A stretch of DNA of 64,000 nt from Desulfovibrio sp. G11 (GCF_900243745.1 NZ_LT984798.1:1916501-1980500), one strand, 5' to 3'; counted from the first letter of the stretch, positions 15,566 to 26,307 are shown. Program-made: numbers and translations. Notes: generated by a model from the sequence alone, not told the origin.

Positions 15566-17176
15566 CTACATGCGCGAAATAAGGCGCGTGAGGGCATAGT
15601 CCATTTTTTCCAGGGCTTCCTGCAGGTCGGTCTGTTCCACCCAGGGGCGGGCTTCAACATCAGCCAGCTTGCCCTTGAACATATCCCACTTGCGTTCCAC
15701 TTCGCCGGTAAGAAAGCCCCAGTCGACCCTGGGATGGGCTTTGGTTTCGTGGGTAACGGTGGCGGTAACCTCGCAGCCGTCCAGCACCATCTCTTCAAGG
15801 TAGGCGGCAATACGCGGCTTGAGGCCGAAGCGCTGGCGGATAAGACCGGCCAGTGTTTCCTGTGCCTTGATTTCGCCGTGGGTCAGCACTACCTGGGCAC
15901 AGTTGTGGGCCAGGGGGGCCAGCCAGTCCAGGAGCTGGCTCTGCCCGGCATGCCCTGAAAAGCCGTTAATGGTGAAAATGCGGGCCGCCACGTCCATATC
16001 TTCGCCGAACAGGGTTATTTTTTTGGCTTTTTCAACAATTTTGCGCCCGGGCGTACCCACGGCCTGATAGCCCACAAAGACGATGCTCGCGCCGGGCTTC
16101 CAGATATTATGGCGCAGGTGATGGCGCACGCGGCCCGCATTGCACATGCCGCTGGCGGAAATGACAATGGCCGGTCCCTTGTAGTCGTTGATGGCCTGGG
16201 ATTCCGCCACAGACAGGGTGTAGCGCAGGTTGGGCAGCGCAAAGGGATTGTCGCCGTTATTGAGCAGTTTTTGCGCGGCGTCGTCAAAAAGTTCCCGGTT
16301 GCGCTCAAAAACTTCTGTGGCGCGGATGGCCAGGGGGCTGTCCACGTACACGGGCATGTCTTCGGGCAGTTTGCCCTGCTTGCTCAGCGTGTGCAGGCAG
16401 TACAGCACTTCCTGGGTGCGTTCCACGGCAAAGGCCGGAATAATGACCTTTTCACCCTTGCCGTAGCTGTAGGCGATGGCTTCGGCCAGTTCCTGGTCGC
16501 TGGTTTCTTCGTTTTTATGGTCGCGGTCGCCGTAGGTGGACTCCATAAACACATAGTCGGCCTGTGGCGGGCTTTCTGGGCTGCGCACAATGAGGGCCTG
16601 CGGGCGGCCTATGTCGCCGGAAAAGATGAGGCTTGTGGTTTTGCCGTCTTCATCGGCCTCGATGCGCACCGAGCCGGAACCAAGAATATGCCCCGCATCA
16701 TAGTACGTGACGCGGATGCCAGGAGCAGGCTCAAAAGTTTTATGGTAGTCCACAGCGGAAAAAAGCGATACGGCCTTTTGCGCATCCTCGACGGTATAGA
16801 GGGCGGCAGGGGGATTTTTAAGGCCCCGGCGCATGTATTTTTTGGCTTCCCACTGTGCTTCCATTTCCTGAATGTGGGCGCTGTCCTGCAGCATGAGGTC
16901 CAGCAGTTCGCTGGTGGCCTTGGTGCAGTATACGGGATTGTTGAAGCCGTCGCGCACGATCCGGGGCAAAAGGCCCGAATGGTCTATATGCGCGTGGGTA
17001 ATAAGCACAAAGTCAATGTCTGTGGGCCGGTAGACTTCGATTTCGCGGTTGCGGGCGTCAATGGCCTTGTTGCCCTGATGCATGCCGCAGTCAATGCAGA
17101 AACGCTTGCCGCATGCTTCAATCATGTAGCAGGAACCGGTCACGGTTTGCGCCGCGCCCAGAAATTGGACCTTCAT
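15566..17176 (-). CDS. MBL-fold / beta-CASP RNA-processing-type protein
   Basis: A 536-residue metallo-beta-lactamase-fold protein. N-terminal MKVQFLGAAQTVTGSCY, the zinc motif HAHIDH at residues 61-66, YYDAGHILGSGS, SGDIGRP, a beta-CASP domain (AFAVERTQEVLY), ISASGMCNAGRV and GFSGHAGQSQLLDWL are all typical of the YSH1/CPSF73-like family. Members cut or trim RNA. Of two adjacent ATGs, the second (17176) has better spacing from GGAGG; the reading frame is open for another 71 codons upstream but without family similarity. The C-terminal 100 residues contain a helical addition (WDMFKGKLADVEARPWVEQT). Physiological substrate unknown. Confidence 0.85.
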   Translation of the reverse strand: MKVQFLGAAQTVTGSCYMIEACGKRFCIDCGMHQGNKAIDARNREIEVYRPTDIDFVLITHAHIDHSGLLPRIVRDGFNNPVYCTKATSELLDLMLQDSAHIQEMEAQWEAKKYMRRGLKNPPAALYTVEDAQKAVSLFSAVDYHKTFEPAPGIRVTYYDAGHILGSGSVRIEADEDGKTTSLIFSGDIGRPQALIVRSPESPPQADYVFMESTYGDRDHKNEETSDQELAEAIAYSYGKGEKVIIPAFAVERTQEVLYCLHTLSKQGKLPEDMPVYVDSPLAIRATEVFERNRELFDDAAQKLLNNGDNPFALPNLRYTLSVAESQAINDYKGPAIVISASGMCNAGRVRHHLRHNIWKPGASIVFVGYQAVGTPGRKIVEKAKKITLFGEDMDVAARIFTINGFSGHAGQSQLLDWLAPLAHNCAQVVLTHGEIKAQETLAGLIRQRFGLKPRIAAYLEEMVLDGCEVTATVTHETKAHPRVDWGFLTGEVERKWDMFKGKLADVEARPWVEQTDLQEALEKMDYALTRLISRM

Positions 17177-17502
17177 CATGGCCTCCGGTAAGAGTTGGCG
17201 GCAAAAGGCCGCCGGATATACCGAGGCGGCAGGCGGGCTTTTGCGCGTCCGTTTTTCCGCCTTGGCAACGCTGTTTTCAAGCATGGAGATGCGTTTGGAC
17301 TGCGCGCGGTCCATAATGCCCGGGCGCGAACGGTAAACGCCTTCGGCGCGGTCGTGTGTTGCGACACGCCGCGCAGGACTTTTTTCCATAGCCGTTTGGG
17401 GCGCGTAGCGTCAAGCTGTCCTCCCTGTTCGCCTGTTGCGCGGTAAAGCTTCGCATTGCCTTTACGCAACGGGACACATATACTGCGACCCTGATTACAC
17501 TG

Positions 17503-17522
17503 CTGCCGCCTGCGGGCGGCAG
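17503..17522. other. GC-rich hairpin upstream of the LOG-family gene
   Basis: CTGCCGCC (17503-17510) and GGCGGCAG (17515-17522) form an 8-bp stem with loop TGCG, in the 430 bases separating the divergent MBL and LOG genes. No T tail. It may be a leader hairpin; nothing else is recognised in this stretch. Confidence 0.35.
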
Positions 17523-17608
17523 GGTACATTCATGCGCTTCCGCCCCGGGCGGCTAACCGGCCGCAAGCCCCGCTGCCCGGAATACCGGAAGATACAAAAG
17601 GAGTATCC

Positions 17609-18277
17609 ATGCCTGAACTGCAACAGAATATCGTGGACGATCTCGCCTCCGTGACCACTGAATCCTGGCGTACCTTCCGCATCATGGCCGAAATGGTAGA
17701 AGCCCTGGACACCCTCAATGCGCTCAAGGTCAACTGCATCTCCATTTTCGGCTCTGCACGCAGCACCGCCGAAACGCAGGAATACAAGGATGCGGAAAAA
17801 ATCGCCAAACTTCTGGTAGATGCTGGTTTCGGCATCATCACCGGCGGCGGTCCCGGCGTTATGGAGGCGGCCAACAAGGGCGCAAGCGAGGCCGGGGGCG
17901 AGTCTGTCGGGCTGCACATCCATCTGCCGCACGAGCAGGGTTGCAACCAGTACGTTAAAACCCGCTGTAATTTCCGCTACTTCTTCATCCGCAAATTCAT
18001 GTTCGTCAAATACGCCATGGCGTATGTGGTCATGCCTGGCGGTATGGGAACCATTGACGAACTTTCTGAAGCTTTTGTTCTGGCCCAGACCGGCCGTACG
18101 CGCCCCTTTCCCATAGTGCTGTATGACTCCAGCTTCTGGAGCGGCATGGTGGAATGGCTGCGCAAGAACATGGCCGGGCGCGGCTTTATTAACGAGAAGG
18201 AAATAGACCGGCTTATTACCGTATGTGATACGCCGGAAGAAGTGGTCAACCATCTGCGCAAGATTGTCATCCTTTAG
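17609..18277 (+). CDS. LOG-family (TIGR00730-type) nucleoside phosphoribohydrolase
   Basis: A 222-residue protein of the 'lysine decarboxylase-like' LOG family. Signatures are SIFGSAR, ITGGGPGVMEAANKGA (79-92) and PGGMGTIDEL (143-152), which bind and hydrolyse nucleoside 5'-monophosphates. In plants and several bacteria these enzymes release cytokinin bases. Despite older names, no decarboxylase activity is expected. AAAAGGAG precedes ATG 17609. It is followed closely by tadA, so the two are probably co-transcribed. Confidence 0.85.
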   Translation: MPELQQNIVDDLASVTTESWRTFRIMAEMVEALDTLNALKVNCISIFGSARSTAETQEYKDAEKIAKLLVDAGFGIITGGGPGVMEAANKGASEAGGESVGLHIHLPHEQGCNQYVKTRCNFRYFFIRKFMFVKYAMAYVVMPGGMGTIDELSEAFVLAQTGRTRPFPIVLYDSSFWSGMVEWLRKNMAGRGFINEKEIDRLITVCDTPEEVVNHLRKIVIL

Positions 18278-18285
18278 GATACCGC

Positions 18286-18873
18286 ATGTGGCGTGATGTG
18301 CCGGACGCTTCTTTCCCCTTCCCCGGCGGGTCACGCCTCCGGGGCGGGGGATTTCGCGCTTTTGCACCTGCCGGGCCGGTGCCAGCGGCCCCGCCCGGTC
18401 ACACATGGGAATGCCTCATGGATCGCGCCCTTGACCGGGCGCGCCACGCTGCCGCCCTGGGGGAAGTTCCCGTGGGGGCAGTGCTGGTTGCGCCTGACGG
18501 CAGGGTGCTGGCCGAAGAGGGCAATGCCCCGGTGGCCCTGAGCGATCCCACGGCCCATGCCGAAATACTGGCGTTACGCCGCGCGGGTCAGATGCTTGGC
18601 AATTACCGGCTTGGCGGCTGCGTACTGGTGGTCACCCTGGAGCCGTGCGCCATGTGCGCGGCGGCCTGCATCCATGCCCGGCTGGCCGGGCTTGTTTACG
18701 GTGCAGCGGACGATCTGGCCGGCGCCGTTGTTTCCCGCGCGGAATATTTTGACGCCCAGAGCGCCAATCACAGCCTGTGGCACATGGGGGGCGTGCGCGG
18801 CGAAGAGTGCGCGACGCTGTTGCGTGATTTTTTTGCCGTGCGGCGTGAGCGCGCAGATTTTTCCCCCGGGTAG
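18286..18873 (+). CDS. tadA: tRNA-specific adenosine deaminase
   Basis: A 195-residue cytidine-deaminase-fold enzyme that converts A34 to inosine in tRNA-Arg(ACG). Zinc ligands are His91 of the HAE motif (Glu93 is the proton shuttle) and Cys121/Cys124 of EPCAMC; GEVPVGAVLV is the conserved first strand. Start 18286 (TTTAGGA upstream, 8 bases from the LOG stop) gives a Pro/Gly-rich N-terminal extension of about 42 residues relative to E. coli; an internal ATG at 18418 would give the compact form. Function secure, start less so. Confidence 0.9.
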   Translation: MWRDVPDASFPFPGGSRLRGGGFRAFAPAGPVPAAPPGHTWECLMDRALDRARHAAALGEVPVGAVLVAPDGRVLAEEGNAPVALSDPTAHAEILALRRAGQMLGNYRLGGCVLVVTLEPCAMCAAACIHARLAGLVYGAADDLAGAVVSRAEYFDAQSANHSLWHMGGVRGEECATLLRDFFAVRRERADFSPG

Positions 18874-19006
18874 CGGCCCTGCCCGGTTTTCCGGCCGGAT
18901 GCCGTAGCGGTTCTGCACATTGCTGCAGGAGGTCAGACGTTCTGTTTCTGAGACAGCATTTTTTCATTGGGTCTTGTCCCGAAGAAAGAAACCGAAAAGG
19001 AGTCCC

Positions 19007-20539
19007 ATGCTGGAACTGACGGTCTTTTTAAGCGGCGCCCTGGTCATGGTGCTGGAAATGGTGGGCGCGCGCGTGCTGGCCCCTTATGTGGGCACATCAG
19101 CCGTTGTCTGGACCAGTCTTATCGGCGTGGTGCTGGCCTGTCTGGCCCTGGGGGCCTGGGCCGGCGGCCGCATGGCGGACAGGCATCTTTCCCGCAGGGG
19201 GCTTGCTCTTGCTCTCGCCGGAGCCGGGGGCGGCAGCGCGCTTACGGCCCTGTGTCATCCGCTGGTGGGCCAGTGGGTGACCGAGGGCATCGGCAATCTC
19301 TACGTGGCCGCTGTTGCCGCCGCTGTGGGAATCTTCGCCTTGCCCGCCTTTTTTTTCGGCATGGTCAGCCCCTACGCCATCCGTTTGCGCATCGGCAGCC
19401 TGGACACGTCCGGGGCCACGGTAGGGCGGTTGTACGCCCTTTCCACTGCGGGCAGCATTCTGGGAACCTTTCTGGGCGGGTTTGTGCTCATATCGTTTTT
19501 TGGCAGCTCGTCCATCTTGTGGGGGGTGGCTGTCTGCATGCTGGCCCTTTCATTGTGCAATGCGCCGGGCGGGGCCAAGGGCAGGGCAGCCCTGCTGGCC
19601 CTCTGCATTTTGGGAACCGCGATCAACGGCATGTACGGAAACTGGCGCGAAGACAGAGGCAGCATGCATCTTGTGGAAAGCCCCTATAACAGCATCCGCG
19701 TTTACGAAGGCACGGACTGGGGCGAGGGCGGCCGCGCCGTGCGGCTCATGGCTACGGACCCGGGGTACAGCCAGTCGGGCATGTATCTTGACGCACCGGA
19801 CGAGCTTTATTTTCAGTATACGCGGTTTTATGCTCTGGGTCCCTACTTTGTGCCTCATGCCCGCTCCATACTGATGCTGGGCGGCGGGGGCTATTCCGTG
19901 CCCAAATGGATTCTGGCGGGCAAATCGGCCCTGGCTGCCCCCGAAGATGTGCGCATGACTGTTGTGGAAATAGATCCGGCCATGACTGACGTGGCCCGGC
20001 GCTGGTTTGCCCTGGGCGACGACGCGCGCCTTTCGGTACGCCACGAAGACGCCCGTGCCTTTCTGAACAGGCAGGACGGGCGTTTTGACCTGGTTTTTGT
20101 GGATGTGTTCAACTCGCACTATGCGGTTCCCTTTCAGATGGGAACGGTAGAGGCGGCGCGGGCTTTGCGGCGGGCCGTGGCCCCGGGCGGCGCCGTGCTC
20201 ATGAACGTCATTTCTGCCGTGGAAGGAGAGGACGGCCGCCTGTTTCAGAGTATTTTCAAGGCATTGTCCACATCATTCGCAGAGGTGCAGGTATACTGCG
20301 TGTCGCGTCCCGACAGGCCCGGCGAGGTGCAGAACCTTATGGTGGCGGCTTTTCCTGAAAAAAGAGACAGGGCCGCACCGCTGGCCGCTGGGAGCACACA
20401 GGTACAGCTCACGGAGCAGAAGCCTGTGGAAATGATGCTGGCTACAAGGTACACAGGGCCGCTGGATTTTGCTACACTGCCCCTGACCGACGATTTTGCC
20501 CCGGTGGAGCGTTACGCCCTCATGCTGCTGCGGCAGTGA
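19007..20539 (+). CDS. Membrane protein with C-terminal spermidine-synthase-like domain
   Basis: A 510-residue protein. The first 215 residues have about six to eight transmembrane helices (LTVFLSGALVMVLEMVGARV onward) of the type often fused to spermidine-synthase-like domains. The C-terminal half is a class I methyltransferase fold: ILMLGGGGYSVPKW (motif I), VVEIDPAMTDVARRWF and FDLVFVDVFN. Start 19007 has AAAGGAG upstream. The polyamine-binding acids of true spermidine synthases cannot be confirmed, so polyamine synthesis is not assured. It is a single gene between tadA and two small unknown genes. Confidence 0.75.
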   Translation: MLELTVFLSGALVMVLEMVGARVLAPYVGTSAVVWTSLIGVVLACLALGAWAGGRMADRHLSRRGLALALAGAGGGSALTALCHPLVGQWVTEGIGNLYVAAVAAAVGIFALPAFFFGMVSPYAIRLRIGSLDTSGATVGRLYALSTAGSILGTFLGGFVLISFFGSSSILWGVAVCMLALSLCNAPGGAKGRAALLALCILGTAINGMYGNWREDRGSMHLVESPYNSIRVYEGTDWGEGGRAVRLMATDPGYSQSGMYLDAPDELYFQYTRFYALGPYFVPHARSILMLGGGGYSVPKWILAGKSALAAPEDVRMTVVEIDPAMTDVARRWFALGDDARLSVRHEDARAFLNRQDGRFDLVFVDVFNSHYAVPFQMGTVEAARALRRAVAPGGAVLMNVISAVEGEDGRLFQSIFKALSTSFAEVQVYCVSRPDRPGEVQNLMVAAFPEKRDRAAPLAAGSTQVQLTEQKPVEMMLATRYTGPLDFATLPLTDDFAPVERYALMLLRQ

Positions 20540-20688
20540 TCCCTGCTGCTGTGCCTTCCGTGTCGCCGTTTTTCTGCGGGGAGCGCTCCGCAGGGGTTTT
20601 GTGATGCTGCGCCGCAGTCTGGCCCCCTTGCGGGATGGCGGCGAAAATTGTAGCCTTGCCTATCAGAAATTAAAGGAGGCAGCATACT

Positions 20689-20919
20689 ATGAAGTTCAAC
20701 ACTGTCAGCCCGCTGAGCATCAGTGAAAATGTTCTGGGCATTCTCGGCAACAAGATAGCTTCGGGCAGAGAGCTGACCATGGCCGAACGCATGATGGCCC
20801 TGTCCGCCTCCGGGGCGATTGTCGCCAGTGCGTACGGCCCCGGCCCTACGGAAATGGTGGTCAAGACGCCCGAGCTACCTGAAAACGTCAAAGGCATGCT
20901 GGCGAATTACGCCGGATAG
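20689..20919 (+). CDS. Small hypothetical protein (76 aa)
   Basis: A 76-residue protein with a strong AAAGGAGG 9 bases before ATG 20689. Helical N-terminal half (SISENVLGILGNKIASGREL), then an Ala/Gly/Pro-rich stretch and a C-terminal segment VKTPELPENVKGMLANYAG. No signal peptide, membrane helix or cysteine. It is followed after 49 bases by another small gene and a strong terminator, suggesting a two-gene unit. Function not recognised. Confidence 0.65.
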   Translation: MKFNTVSPLSISENVLGILGNKIASGRELTMAERMMALSASGAIVASAYGPGPTEMVVKTPELPENVKGMLANYAG

Positions 20920-20968
20920 ATTCCGCTCCATCGGGGGGCGGCCATGAGGCTCCGCAGGGAGAGATATT

Positions 20969-21250
20969 TTGAACGAGACTATTGACGATCTTACCGTACA
21001 GTATGAAGAAAACGGCCAGATCATTATAAACGAACTGGACAAGGTTGTACTGAGCAAGGGGCTGTGGACGACCATTCTTTTCCGCTACCAGCAATGGCAG
21101 CCGGAAAAAGATGATTTCGGGCCGGACATGTATGTTATCCGGCGTTACAAGAAATCCGGCGGTGAATACCGCCAGCAGTCCAAATTCACCATATCCAGCG
21201 CAGAGCAGGCCCGCAAGATTGTGGATGCCCTCGGGAGCTGGATCAGCTAA
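20969..21250 (+). CDS. Small hypothetical protein (93 aa)
   Basis: A 93-residue acidic protein likely starting with TTG (20969) after a GGGAGAG site. Beta-rich pattern: DLTVQYEENGQIIINELDKV, WTTILFRYQQWQ, MYVIRRYKKSGGEY, ending in SSAEQARKIVDALGSWI. It reads like a compact regulatory or phage-type DUF but matches no family I can name. It ends 30 bases before a 16-bp terminator stem. Confidence 0.6.
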   Translation: MNETIDDLTVQYEENGQIIINELDKVVLSKGLWTTILFRYQQWQPEKDDFGPDMYVIRRYKKSGGEYRQQSKFTISSAEQARKIVDALGSWIS

Positions 21251-21280
21251 ACGCTGCTTGCAGAATCATATGTTACAAGA

Positions 21281-21330
21281 CTGAAGGCCCCGGACATTCA
21301 CGTGTCCGGGGCCTTCAGTCTGATGTTTTT
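21281..21330 (+). terminator. Strong rho-independent terminator
   Basis: A 16-bp perfect stem: CTGAAGGCCCCGGACA (21281-21296) and TGTCCGGGGCCTTCAG (21303-21318), loop TTCACG, followed by TCTGATGTTTTT. It ends the small-gene unit and faces the converging ggt gene. Confidence 0.85.
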
Positions 21331-21474
21331 CACGCCGTGCGGTTCTGATGTCCGCCCTACGGCCCTACGGCTGCCCCCCCCATGTTGCACGGGCATGGAG
21401 AGCCGGGCAGGTTTCGTGCCACGGTATACGCTTGTCGCCCAGGTCCGCATTTGACGCAGCGCCCGGCAGGCCTG

Positions 21475-23133
21475 CTACAGCGCTGCTGCCTGGCCGTCGC
21501 CGCGCGGGTCTGTGGCGCCCTGCCAAACATCGCCCGGCCGCCGCATAATGGCCCCGGCATGCCCCATCATTTCTGTAAAGTCCGCGATGCGCCGCACTGC
21601 ATGTCCCCGTTGTTCCAGGTCCCGCGCCACATCTTCTGGGATGCGTCCCTCAAGCTTCAGGTCGTTGGATTCCGCTCCCCAACTCCGGCCCAGCAGCCAG
21701 CGCGGCGCGTTCACGGCGTCCTGCGGCTCCATGCCGAAATCCACCATACGGGTGGTCATGGCCGCAATGGTCTGGGGTTGCCCGTCGCCGCCCATGCTGC
21801 CGTAAACAAGGTGGGGTCTGCCGTCCTTGAGAAGCATGGCCGGCGTGAGGGTGTGCAGGGTACGCTTGCCCGGCTGAAGGCTGTTGACATGCCCCGGCTC
21901 AAGGGCAAAGGCGCAGCCCCGGTTTTGCAGCACAAAACCAGCGTCGTGCGCCACAATGCCCGAGCCGAACTCGTGGTAAATGCTCTGGATGAGCGACACG
22001 GCATTGCCGGCCGCGTCCACCACGCCAAGCCAGATGGTGTCGCCGCCAGGAGGCAATGGGGGCAGGGGACCGGCGCTTTTGTCCATGCGGATACGTGCCG
22101 CCTGTTGCCGTGCATGCGCCGGTGAAAGCAGCCTGGCAGTGGGGATGTCGGCAAAGTCCGGATCCGTGAGGTAGTGCTGGCGGTCAATAAAGGCTTCGCG
22201 CGTGGCCTCGGCCATGACATGATAGTAGTCGGCCGTGCCTTCGCCCAGGGCCTCGACATCCATCTGGTTGAGGATGTTAAGTATCTCAAGTGTTGCCAGT
22301 CCCTGGCAGTTGGGTGGTGGTGTGCAGGCCGTGTAGCCCCGGTAGTCCACGCGCAGCGGCTCGGCCCAGTCGGCCGTGTGGCTGCTCAGGTCTTCCTGTG
22401 AGAGCAGCCCGCCGTGGCGTTGCATGGCGGCCACAATGGCCCGGGCTGTCACGCCGCAGTAAAAATCCTCAGGTCCTTCGGCAGCCAGGCGGCCGAGGGT
22501 GCGGGCAAGGTGCGGCTGTCGCAGAACGGAGGCGAATGTCGGGGCATGCCCCTCAGGCGTAAAGAAAAGCTCGCGAAACTCGGGGCAGTCGTTCAGGCTG
22601 TAGTTGGGTTTGCCGCTGCTTACAAGCGTCAGGCTGCCCGCCAGGGAGTGTGACACGGCAAAGCCGCTTTCGGCATGCTCGCGGGCGGATTCCAGCAGAT
22701 CACCCCAGGCCAGGGGCGAAGCCATATGTTTTTTGCTGTGATCAAAGGCGGCGGCCCAGCCCGACACCGCGCCGGGAACAGTAACGGCTGCCAGCGCCCC
22801 GCGCGTGGGTACGGCCTTGTGCCCGCGTTCGGCGTACAGGCCTGCGCTGGCTGCCCGCGCGGCGCGGCCGCTGCCGTTGAGCGCGCGCATCTGTTGCGAA
22901 GCCGCATCATATATGAGCCAGAAGTTATCGCCGCCAATGCCGCACATGTGGGGATAGACCACAGAAAGCACTGCGGCTGCGGCAATGGCCGCATCCACGG
23001 CGGTGCCGCCCGCGCGCAGGATGTCGCGCCCCGCCTGGGAGGCCAGGTAGTGGGGGCTTGTGACCATGCCCCGCAGGCTCAGCGGGTTGCTGGCAGTGGA
23101 AAGGGTAAGGGAATACCTGTGGCTGGCTTGCAT
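21475..23133 (-). CDS. ggt: Gamma-glutamyltransferase family protein
   Basis: A 552-residue Ntn-hydrolase. N-terminal RGMVTSPHYLASQAGRDIL, GGTAVDAAIAAAAVLSVVYP and MCGIGGDNF are the family opening. The autoprocessing site is the Thr of GGDTIWLGVVD, followed by GNAVSLIQSIYHEFGSG and later GSMGGDGQPQ. The residue pattern after the nucleophile (TIW instead of TTH/TSH) resembles the YwrD-like branch. ATG 23133 has GAGG six bases upstream; the frame is open 26 codons further. No clear Sec signal, so a cytoplasmic enzyme is likely, unlike periplasmic E. coli Ggt. Expected to split gamma-glutamyl compounds; substrate unknown. Confidence 0.85.
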   Translation of the reverse strand: MQASHRYSLTLSTASNPLSLRGMVTSPHYLASQAGRDILRAGGTAVDAAIAAAAVLSVVYPHMCGIGGDNFWLIYDAASQQMRALNGSGRAARAASAGLYAERGHKAVPTRGALAAVTVPGAVSGWAAAFDHSKKHMASPLAWGDLLESAREHAESGFAVSHSLAGSLTLVSSGKPNYSLNDCPEFRELFFTPEGHAPTFASVLRQPHLARTLGRLAAEGPEDFYCGVTARAIVAAMQRHGGLLSQEDLSSHTADWAEPLRVDYRGYTACTPPPNCQGLATLEILNILNQMDVEALGEGTADYYHVMAEATREAFIDRQHYLTDPDFADIPTARLLSPAHARQQAARIRMDKSAGPLPPLPPGGDTIWLGVVDAAGNAVSLIQSIYHEFGSGIVAHDAGFVLQNRGCAFALEPGHVNSLQPGKRTLHTLTPAMLLKDGRPHLVYGSMGGDGQPQTIAAMTTRMVDFGMEPQDAVNAPRWLLGRSWGAESNDLKLEGRIPEDVARDLEQRGHAVRRIADFTEMMGHAGAIMRRPGDVWQGATDPRGDGQAAAL

Positions 23134-23448
23134 GCGAACCTCGTACTGGCTTGTCCCGCCCGTTTTCGGCGCGCTGGCGCGGCTGGCGGATGTTCGCGGG
23201 CAGTATGCCACAGGAAGGGGCAGGGGGCAAAGGCGGCAATGCCCCGGCCGTCATAGATTGTTTTGCCCTGCCACCTGCGGGATTTGCCCTTTCCGGGCCT
23301 TGCTTTTTTACGGCGGTGGGACGGCTGCACCCGCTGACAAAAAAACCCGTTCCGGCTCGGGCAAGTGCTGCAAACACTCCGCCTGAGCTGGAACGGGCTT
23401 CAGTTGATCTGGATAACGCCTTTGCCCGCAGGCTCTCTGGCCTCTTGC

Positions 23449-23579
23449 CTTTGAGAATGTACATTTTCAAAGTAAGGCACGTTCGCTCTGCGCGTAACAG
23501 CGTAACTACATTGTGCCTGTGCCTCCACGGCGGGCGTCTGCGCGAGCATACGCCAAAGCATTTTCACTTTGAAACTGCT

Positions 23580-23582
<3 letters not shown>
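23449..23582 (-). repeat. Dispersed repeat, copy B (just after tgt stop)
   Basis: Read on the minus strand it begins at the tgt stop with TAGAGCAGTTTCAAAGTG and then AAAATGCTTTGGCG, a block shared with copy A. It ends in a near-perfect 24-base palindrome, CTTTGAGAATGT / ACATTTTCAAAG (23449-23472). The remainder of the 23212-23580 gap holds no gene I can support. Confidence 0.45.
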
Positions 23583-24848
<1,266 letters not shown>

Positions 24849-24925
24849 CTATTATCGGTAGAGCTATCTGTTCTGTCTTGCGCTTCCAGACACGAAAAAG
24901 GGGGCAGCCCCGCAAGAGGCAGGAA

Positions 24926-25825
24926 ATGCTTTTCTTCAACCGTTTCAGGCATGCTCTGGGCCACACGGCCGTCAAGAAGCCCTCTATAGGAGCTGTACTT
25001 GACGCGGCCTTTGCGCATCAGGTTTGTGTAGAAATTCTCTTTATCAATCGCAATCGTCAGATGGACAACGTGTACTGCCGCATACGCAAAATGCGGCGGT
25101 CCAGTGTGCTGCTTGTGTGCAGTGTCAATTTTTTGCCCGATGCGCTTAATGGCGAGCAGTGCCTCATCCATTTCAATCTGCCGCGCGCACTGCTTGTACA
25201 TACCTTCAAGATGTCGGCCGTTGAAGCCCGTCAGGGCTTTTTGTGTAAGACACACATTATCCATAACCATGTGGACCCGGAAAGCCGGCAGTGCGAAATC
25301 GAGATCAGCAGGCCCGAGGCCTATGTGCAGCGGGAGCTGCGCAAGCACGAGCGGATCTTTCCGTCGGCAGGTATGGTGCGTTCCGTAGACCTGTGGCTTC
25401 GGGGCAGGCTGCCCGCCCATTGGCGCGACCTGGGGGGCCCTGATTTTACTTTTCGCGAAGACAGCCCCGGGCAGCTTCGGCTGGTTAATATCTCCGCAGG
25501 CGGGGCGCGTCTTGAAATGGGCGATGTGGAAGAAGCAGACCGTTACCACAGGCTTTCCGGCACGCAGATGCTGCTTTGCGTTGTGCTCAACAGGCCGGGG
25601 CGCAAGCGTTGTGTGGCCCCGGTGGTCTGTCAGTGCGTGGAGGGGCTTTACAGCGCCACCATGCGGCGGCTTGCCCTGCGGTTGCGCTTTATACAGGTGT
25701 GGCTGACAGACAGTGACGGGCAGGGCGCGTGGGCCAGGGTGGGGGATGAAGGCGTACAGTCCATCAATGACTGGATCGCCAACGACTACAGCCTGCTGGC
25801 CGAAAAACCCGCGCACCTGCCCTGA
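24926..25825 (+). CDS. YcgR/PilZ-like domain protein
   Basis: A 299-residue protein with an N-terminal YcgR-like beta domain and a C-terminal PilZ-like domain. The c-di-GMP signature is recognisable as RKHER (RxxxR-like, about residue 149) followed by VNISAGGARLE, where Asn replaces the usual Asp of DxSxxG. It ends in a helix SINDWIANDYSLL. If it binds c-di-GMP it would be a motility or adhesion effector, but this is inferred from weak motifs. AGGAA precedes ATG 24926; ATG 24878 is also possible. It precedes the ribosomal operon by 170 bases and is probably separate. Confidence 0.5.
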   Translation: MLFFNRFRHALGHTAVKKPSIGAVLDAAFAHQVCVEILFINRNRQMDNVYCRIRKMRRSSVLLVCSVNFLPDALNGEQCLIHFNLPRALLVHTFKMSAVEARQGFLCKTHIIHNHVDPESRQCEIEISRPEAYVQRELRKHERIFPSAGMVRSVDLWLRGRLPAHWRDLGGPDFTFREDSPGQLRLVNISAGGARLEMGDVEEADRYHRLSGTQMLLCVVLNRPGRKRCVAPVVCQCVEGLYSATMRRLALRLRFIQVWLTDSDGQGAWARVGDEGVQSINDWIANDYSLLAEKPAHLP

Positions 25826-25997
25826 TGCCGTGGCGGACGCCGGCACCGCGGCAAAAGGGCGACATGCCCCGGGGTATGTTTTTGCAGCATGGCGCGTGGG
25901 CGCATTGCTCCTTGACAGGGCGCATGGCGGGCAGTATACAACACGTTCCTTGCCCGTACCTGTGTGTGCGGGCTGTCAATCCACAAGGAGAAACACA

Positions 25998-26306
25998 ATG
26001 CGGAAATTTGAAACCCTGCTGCTCCTTTCACCGGAGCTTTCCGCCGAAAACCGCGAGGGCGTGGTCAGCACGTTCACCGGTATTATCGAGCGTGAAAAGG
26101 GCGTTATGGAAGAAGTGGACAACTGGGGTATGCGTGACCTCGCCTACCCGGTGCGCAAGCTGATGCGCGGTTACTACGTGCGTCTGGTGTACCAGGGCCC
26201 GGCTCCTCTGGTGGCCGAACTGGAACGCAACATTCGCATGACCGACGGCGTCTTCAAGTTTGTGACCGTCAAGCTGGCCGACGAAGTGGCCGGGGAGGTT
26301 GCGTAA
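25998..26306 (+). CDS. rpsF: 30S ribosomal protein S6
   Basis: A 102-residue protein: [33 protein letters not shown], and [14 protein letters not shown] are typical S6. It binds the central domain of 16S rRNA as a pair with S18, whose gene follows after one base. AAGGAG lies 9 bases before ATG 25998. First gene of the rpsF-rpsR-rplI-dnaB operon. Confidence 0.95.
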
Positions 26307-26307
26307 A

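Noticed and set aside
17177..17389. 71-codon N-terminal extension of the MBL protein
   Set aside because: The family N-terminus (MKVQFLGAA) begins at 17176 next to GGAGG; the upstream part is basic and lacks similarity.
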